The notes under the pieces are model-generated. The model was given only the letters and a program-made list of their open reading frames with translations. It was not told the origin of the DNA and searched no databases. A DNA stretch of 35,048 nucleotides from Fusicatenibacter sp. (GTDB taxonomy: Bacteria; Bacillota; Clostridia; Lachnospirales; Lachnospiraceae), in assembly GCA_017887445.1 (NCBI GenBank), contig JAGHIA010000029.1, positions 1 through 35,048 of the forward strand. Direction: 5' to 3'. Position 1 is the stretch's first letter, and each line of letters begins with the position of its first letter. The position numbers were made by a program, and so were the translations under genes. Below, in pieces: positions 31,159 to 35,048 of the stretch.

Positions 31159-31545
31159 TTACTTTTTCTCCGAGAACTCGTACGCCTGATCCACCCATCC
31201 AAACAGTTCTTCGTCCAAATCTGAGCTTTTACTTATCACAATATGTGTCGTCCAGCGCCCTGGGTAAGGCTCTGTCTTTACTGCCACACGCCCCGATTCC
31301 AGAGCATAGGGCAGCCCCAGTGTCAAAACAAAATAATCATCCGGAAGCTCCGCTTTCTTTTTTACGCGCAAAAAAGAAACACAGGCATAAACATGACGGT
31401 TAGAAAATGTAATCTGCGACTTCTGTACCTTCATTCTGGTATCCGGAAACCGTGCCTCAATGTTATCAGCAAACACTTCATATAAAGAAAATGCCGTCTG
31501 ATGTTTCTCAAAAAAGAACAGGACATCCTGATTAATATAATTCAT
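31159..31545 (-). CDS. DUF5655-domain protein
   Basis: A 128-residue protein. The pattern FSLYEVFADNIEARFPDTRMKVQKSQITFSNR is typical of the DUF5655 domain, a small domain often found beside DUF1801 proteins; only VQKSQITFSNR is quoted as the key block. It lies 26 bp after the DUF1801 gene upstream, and both likely share a transcript. The role is unknown. About 170 bp of intergenic sequence with repeated ACCAG/ACCAA motifs separates it from the merR promoter. Confidence 0.75.
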   Translation of the reverse strand: MNYINQDVLFFFEKHQTAFSLYEVFADNIEARFPDTRMKVQKSQITFSNRHVYACVSFLRVKKKAELPDDYFVLTLGLPYALESGRVAVKTEPYPGRWTTHIVISKSSDLDEELFGWVDQAYEFSEKK

Positions 31546-31571
31546 CTTCGCTCCTTAATCATAGAATACTT

Positions 31572-31967
31572 TTATAACATACACCATTTCACCATGTCTT
31601 CGATCAATTTCAATGGAAGGCTTTTGCTGTAAGGAAAATATACAGCATTTTTCTTTGTGACAAATCCGTTTAAATCAGATGCGAATTTTTCAATCGCTTC
31701 ACTGCCAACATATACGCTGACATGATTTTTACAGGCAGAAAAAGAAATGGATTTCCCGTCTTTTTCATAAACAGGCATACTCCAGGATATACTCTCCTGT
31801 ACACCCGGAACGCCAGCTCTGATCACGTCCACGATTGTGGCCAGATGGTCTTGCGCTCCTCCAGGCTGTGATTTGATATATTCCGATACTGTTTTAGGCG
31901 GTTCTCCGCAATAATGTCCCTGATTTGTCCTTTTAAATTCTCTTCCGCATTTTGGGCATACCCACAT
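31572..31967 (-). CDS. DUF1801-domain protein with N-terminal zinc ribbon
   Basis: A 131-residue protein. The N-terminus MWVCPKCGREFKRTNQGHYC is a CxxC…H…C zinc ribbon. VSEYIKSQPGGAQDHLATIVDVIRA then the ISWSMPVYEKDGKSISFSACKNHVSVY block is the DUF1801 (YdhG-like) fold, the latter quoted here for its WSMPVY and FSACKNHVSVY parts. Such small proteins are sometimes linked to stress responses or to binding iron; no function can be given. It probably forms a pair with the DUF5655 protein. Confidence 0.8.
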   Translation of the reverse strand: MWVCPKCGREFKRTNQGHYCGEPPKTVSEYIKSQPGGAQDHLATIVDVIRAGVPGVQESISWSMPVYEKDGKSISFSACKNHVSVYVGSEAIEKFASDLNGFVTKKNAVYFPYSKSLPLKLIEDMVKWCML

Positions 31968-32108
31968 GTTTTACTCCCTCCGTTTTTTCCAGATTTTTCA
32001 CTGAACACCAGCCTTCTCATGTCTCCCACGAATCACAACCGGAACATGTCTCATGTTCAGAATAAAGACAACAGGCAAGTCCAGATCTTGCTATTCCTAA
32101 TTCCCTTT

Positions 32109-32687
32109 TCATATCCGTTCGCGCTGCTGCATTTCTTTCTCTTTTGCAGACCTCTTCCTCAGTTTGATAGATATCCCCTTCTGAGCAGCTGCTTCCTGAA
32201 ACAATCCTGCCATACGAGCCGCCTTTTCTTTTACGGAAAGCTCCGGCGCATCTTCTTTTATCTGTCCCATCACTTTTCGTAAATCATTCAACTCCAGAAG
32301 GTTCACTGCCAAACAAAAAAATGTTTTCTTTCTTCCATCATTATAATTCTCGAGCAATTCCTTTAATATAGCAGCTTTCTCCCTCTGCTCCTCCTGATAT
32401 GCTTTTACGCCAATTTTTTTCAATTTCTCAAAATCCCGGTATCTGTTGCGGTATGTAATAAAGGAATCATATTCATCTTCTCCCGAATACTTTTCACAGG
32501 GAAAACTCTCACACTGATTGCAATATGCAATTTTTCCATGCTCCAGACTACATTTTGCTATTTTGCAGGGCTGATTTCCTGCTCCGCCCCCACAACCGGG
32601 ACAATGTCCCCCTAAGTGCATGGAACATAATCCGCAATTTAAGCCACAGAGAGAAAACAACTGGTCTTCTCTGATAAAATTTTTCAT
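32109..32687 (-). CDS. DUF3795-domain cysteine-rich protein
   Basis: About 192 residues from MKNFIREDQL. The N-terminal half has ten cysteines in the DUF3795 order (CGLNCGLCSMHLGGHCPGCGG…CKIAKC…CNQCESFPC), probably binding metal. The C-terminal half is charged and helical. It begins 7 bp after the stop of the EcsC-family gene, so the two form a unit. An earlier start would lie within the EcsC gene. The function is unknown. Confidence 0.8.
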   Translation of the reverse strand: MKNFIREDQLFSLCGLNCGLCSMHLGGHCPGCGGGAGNQPCKIAKCSLEHGKIAYCNQCESFPCEKYSGEDEYDSFITYRNRYRDFEKLKKIGVKAYQEEQREKAAILKELLENYNDGRKKTFFCLAVNLLELNDLRKVMGQIKEDAPELSVKEKAARMAGLFQEAAAQKGISIKLRKRSAKEKEMQQRERI

Positions 32688-32694
32688 AATCTCA

Positions 32695-33420
32695 CTATTC
32701 TTCCGACAAAGCGTCCTCAAAATCGGTCACATCCACATCTACAATTACTTCTTCCGTTGTTTTCTCATCAGTGAAATCTCCCTCTAAAAACCATTTATAA
32801 GCCCTGTTTGCAATTATTTTTGTCTCTACCAAATCTAGGCTACCGCCAACCACCGCACCTACACCAGGCAGCATCTTTCCAAGATTCACTATTCCCTTTG
32901 TACCGAACTTTGTAATGAATCTGAAGCCCACTTTCTGATTAATTTTCGTTAATACTTTTCCCGGAATTTTCTTTATTAACCCATTTGCAAATTTGATTCC
33001 AAACTTAATTCCAGCTTGTTTTATCAATTCATTAACAGCCACTCCAGCCAAACAAGCATATATAAATGTCTGCGTTTGATCACTATTTAACTCATATCCA
33101 TTCATATATGCCACACACGCTATCATGCGCATCTGCACATATAATACACTCCCAACATTTGCAGGTAACGTCACTGGCATTGTAATAATGCCTCCAAAGC
33201 CTGTTACAAACCCTGATGTCGTACACTTCGCAATCTGATTTCGCAACATCGCTTTACACGCTTCCTCCTTCGTAGGATATTTCGTCAAATAATCATTCGC
33301 CATACTTTCAACGCTAGAACTTACTTTTGGTACTCCATGTAAACATTTTCCATAACATGAATCCAAAAGCCTCATTATATCTTCCTGTGTCAATAATTTT
33401 TTCTTCTCTTGCTCTTTCAT
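32695..33420 (-). CDS. EcsC-family protein
   Basis: About 241 residues. The blocks FVTGFGGIITMPVTLPANVGSVLYVQMRMIACVAYMNGY, quoted by its PVTLPANVGSVLYVQMRM part, and SDQTQTFIYACLAGVAVNELIK are characteristic of the EcsC family; the C-terminal part has the glycine-rich LGKMLPGVGAVVGGSLDLVE. The protein has hydrophobic stretches but no clear multi-pass topology. The ATG at 33420 is chosen because GAGGAG lies seven bases upstream; a TTG two codons earlier is less likely. The role of stand-alone EcsC proteins is unknown. Confidence 0.8.
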   Translation of the reverse strand: MKEQEKKKLLTQEDIMRLLDSCYGKCLHGVPKVSSSVESMANDYLTKYPTKEEACKAMLRNQIAKCTTSGFVTGFGGIITMPVTLPANVGSVLYVQMRMIACVAYMNGYELNSDQTQTFIYACLAGVAVNELIKQAGIKFGIKFANGLIKKIPGKVLTKINQKVGFRFITKFGTKGIVNLGKMLPGVGAVVGGSLDLVETKIIANRAYKWFLEGDFTDEKTTEEVIVDVDVTDFEDALSEE

Positions 33421-33743
33421 TCTCAATCTCCTCGTATAATAAGTTTGTAAGTAATGATCAGCCCCTTGTCAAGTAGACAACCGAGATATCTAAAATAAAT
33501 TTATAGATATCCGTCATATCTGGATTGATATGGCGGATATTTGTGTTTGTGAGACTTTTATTCACAGTCAGTTTGACAACGGGCCTCAGCGACAAGGCAG
33601 ACGACCGTCCCTCATCGGAAAGTGCTTTCGCGGTATAAATGCCAGTCAGAATCATGCGCACCATTTGGCCTTATATGCTTCAATCCGCTTGTTCTCTGCA
33701 ATCGGATTCTCCGCCAATAACGCCTCCCGTCTTACTTTCTGCC
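33421..33743 (-). other. Remnant-bearing intergenic region with a stem-loop
   Basis: The minus strand carries an open reading frame of up to 68 codons (MVRMILTGIYTAKALSDEG…LSLRPVVKLTVNKSLTN) and, just upstream in another frame, ALLAENPIAENKRIEAYKAKWCA. Neither matches a family I recognise, and both lack a sound ribosome-binding site; they look like pieces of mobile-element genes. ATATCCGTCATATC (33507-33520) pairs with GATATGGCGGATAT (33527-33540) with one mismatch and may end the transcript of the acetyltransferase gene. Confidence 0.45.
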
Positions 33744-34271
33744 TTATAATTTTTTTGCCATAAAGAGAAGTAGGTCATCATCATTGCAGCATGGCGCATA
33801 CTGCTCTAATTGCTTTCCCTGATACCAAACACCGCTACCGTCTGGAATATAACCACGTTTCACATATATTCTTTGTGCCGCGCCATAACCCGAATGAACA
33901 CCAACCGCCAAATATACGGTATCAGATACTTTTGCTGCCTCTCGTTCAACAACATCAAGAAGTTTGTTCCCTATTCCTTTGTTATGAACATGGAAAAAAA
34001 CTGTTAAATCAACTATTTCCGGATAACCCATACCTGAGAATGGTCCTTCCGTGGGATTCAATACCAAAGTACATAGTCCAGATACCGCTCCTTCATATTC
34101 TGCAATAAATACCATCCTTTTGCTTTCTTCCTGTTCCTTATAATAGTTTTCATATGTTTCCAAGGAAGGATGCCACCCATATGATAAATATGTATCGTAT
34201 ATTATTTTAGCATCATCACTTTTCATGCTTCTGATTCGTAAATTGCTATTTGAAAAATAAATTCTATCCAT
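33744..34271 (-). CDS. GNAT-family N-acetyltransferase
   Basis: A 175-residue protein. LRIRSMKSDDAKIIYDTYLS is the N-terminal GNAT strand-helix, EIVDLTVFFHVHNKGIGNKLLDVVE holds the acetyl-CoA loop (HNKGIGNKL), and AAQRIYVKRGYIPDGSGVWYQGKQL the late strand; these long blocks are quoted by position only: about 7-26, 83-107 and 134-158. It transfers an acetyl group from acetyl-CoA to an amine; the substrate is unknown. MDRIYFSN is taken as the start; ten residues upstream are possible but unlikely. Confidence 0.85.
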   Translation of the reverse strand: MDRIYFSNSNLRIRSMKSDDAKIIYDTYLSYGWHPSLETYENYYKEQEESKRMVFIAEYEGAVSGLCTLVLNPTEGPFSGMGYPEIVDLTVFFHVHNKGIGNKLLDVVEREAAKVSDTVYLAVGVHSGYGAAQRIYVKRGYIPDGSGVWYQGKQLEQYAPCCNDDDLLLFMAKKL

Positions 34272-34382
34272 TATCCACCTTCTAACATCCAATCCGCTCA
34301 CTCAATTTGCGTTATCTAATCCGAAATCACAACTCGATACAAATTTTGCAGTAGATATATTTCCATATAAAACAACCGAGCC

Positions 34383-34420
34383 TTTTCAGAAGTTAGGTTT
34401 CTTATCCTAACTTCCGAAAA
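34383..34420. repeat. Inverted repeat (stem-loop)
   Basis: TTTTCaGAAGTTAGG (34383-34397) pairs with CCTAACTTCcGAAAA (34406-34420), a 15-bp stem with one mismatch and an 8-base loop. There is no U-rich tail on either strand. It could slow or end transcription between the AlbA-type gene and the acetyltransferase. Confidence 0.6.
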
Positions 34421-34448
34421 AGTACGGAAATACGCCACTTTTCAGCTT

Positions 34449-34562
34449 TTATTTATCTTTTCTTGACATCAATAGTACGCAGTCCACATGCCCCGAGACA
34501 CCAGCATGAATGTCATCCGTATGAGGAAACATATCATTGCGTTTGGTCGTCTTCGGAAACAT
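34449..34562 (-). pseudogene. C-terminal fragment of an rRNA methyltransferase-like gene
   Basis: A 37-codon frame, MFPKTTKRNDMFPHTDDIHAGVSG, then HVDCVLLMSRKDK and a stop. The 'D-M-FP-T…HVDCVLLMSR' end resembles the C-terminus of RumA-type 23S rRNA (uracil-5) methyltransferases. The short motif DMFP is repeated. It starts at the end of the AlbA-type gene. It seems to be a leftover, not a working gene. Confidence 0.45.
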
Positions 34563-34563
34563 A

Positions 34564-35048
34564 TCAATCCTCATTAACTTTCCAGTATCCTGCTTTCCTG
34601 GATCCAACACGCTCTATATAACCATATTTTTTCAGTACTGACAATCCATTGTCAATTGTAGTCTTCCCCAAACCGAGCAGTTCCGTCAGCCGTACCTTTG
34701 TAATGTTGGGGTTATTTCTTATTTCAGCAAGAATACGCACTTGTGTTTGATTCAAGCCATACTCGCGGTTTTTATTACCCCCTTTATTGCCCTCTTTATT
34801 ACCCACTCTATCGCCCATGGCTTTAATCCAGTTAAACGGAATCGTGACAACAATCGAATTCTCCCTGAATTCGTAGGCGTTTCTTCCATAGCGCTGCGTG
34901 ACAATCGGCACCCCTCTGCCCGTTTTCTCACTGATATGCAATTGCAGGAAAATCTCAGACAGCTTCTTATTCACCGGGATTGACTCTCCAGCGAAAAAGC
35001 CTTCCAGTGTCTGTCCCGGCGCAAGTGTACCACGGGAAAGAATTTCTA
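34564..35048 (-). CDS. Schlafen/AlbA-type ATP-binding regulator, C-terminal part (continues past the window)
   Basis: The frame is open to the window end: EILSRGTLAPGQTLEGFFAG then ESIPVNKKLSEIFLQLHISEKTGRGVPIV, with the conserved TGRGVP block. The C-terminus is a winged helix (GLNQTQVRILAEIRNNPNI … IERVGSRKAGYWKV), preceded by NKEGNKGGNKNRE, a short Asn/Gly/Lys repeat. It belongs to the same family as the pseudogene at 22685-23075 and shares its RIGSRKSG-type end. The N-terminal AlbA_2 domain lies beyond the window. A GTG at 34972-34974 could look like a start, but the homology continues upstream of it. Confidence 0.85.
   Translation of the reverse strand, partial: EILSRGTLAPGQTLEGFFAGESIPVNKKLSEIFLQLHISEKTGRGVPIVTQRYGRNAYEFRENSIVVTIPFNWIKAMGDRVGNKEGNKGGNKNREYGLNQTQVRILAEIRNNPNITKVRLTELLGLGKTTIDNGLSVLKKYGYIERVGSRKAGYWKVNED

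Overview
The window looks like a chromosome segment of a Gram-positive Firmicute, most likely a gut Lachnospiraceae. Supporting signs are strong AGGAGG ribosome-binding sites, an infC-rpmI-rplT operon with a leader attenuator, a T-box ahead of a threonyl-tRNA synthetase, a DUF1540 protein, and DUF4405/DUF362 redox genes. Almost every gene reads on the minus strand, so the layout below runs against transcription. The genus is an inference; no rRNA is present.

Positions 1-7250: an OLD-type ATPase/TOPRIM nuclease, a GPH-family sugar symporter with a palindromic operator, the translation operon infC-rpmI-rplT (likely AUU start, attenuator), a DUF1540 protein, and a decayed sigma factor/permease remnant.

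Positions 7302-15361: one AT-rich operon under a T-box whose apparent specifier is ACC (Thr). In transcription order it encodes a ThrRS lacking the TGS domain, an ECF S component, a NIF3 protein, a single-chain EcfT-EcfA-EcfA, a nucleotidyltransferase and a LysRS-like protein. It looks like a threonine-responsive uptake and amino-acid-activation system of unknown substrate.

Positions 15418-20768 and 29200-31011: a redox locus, merR, flavin reductase, five 52-bp tandem repeats, flavodoxin, aldo/keto reductase (amber mutation), CMD-cupin fusion, DUF4405 haem membrane protein, DUF362 lipoprotein and a DUF318 permease. The flavodoxin gene is split in two.

Positions 20769-29199: the DNA that splits it, about 8.4 kb. 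Removing it rejoins the flavodoxin reading frame at the exact codon. It carries a tyrosine-recombinase-like protein that has lost all five catalytic residues compared here and is fused to a DUF6262/TnpC-like tail, a broken Schlafen/AlbA-type gene, an overlapping four-gene run (AAA15/RloA-like ATPase, RloB-like TOPRIM, DUF4297-like nuclease, HerA ATPase) and a complete flavodoxin lipoprotein related to the gene it interrupts. This is the most striking part of the window: a defence-loaded insertion that appears to break and replace its target.

Positions 31159-35048: small accessory genes (DUF5655, DUF1801, DUF3795, EcsC, GNAT), remnants, and the C-terminal part of a second AlbA-type gene running off the window. 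A family of hairpin-rich repeats with TAACAGTTCAGC-type ends sits between genes at five places.
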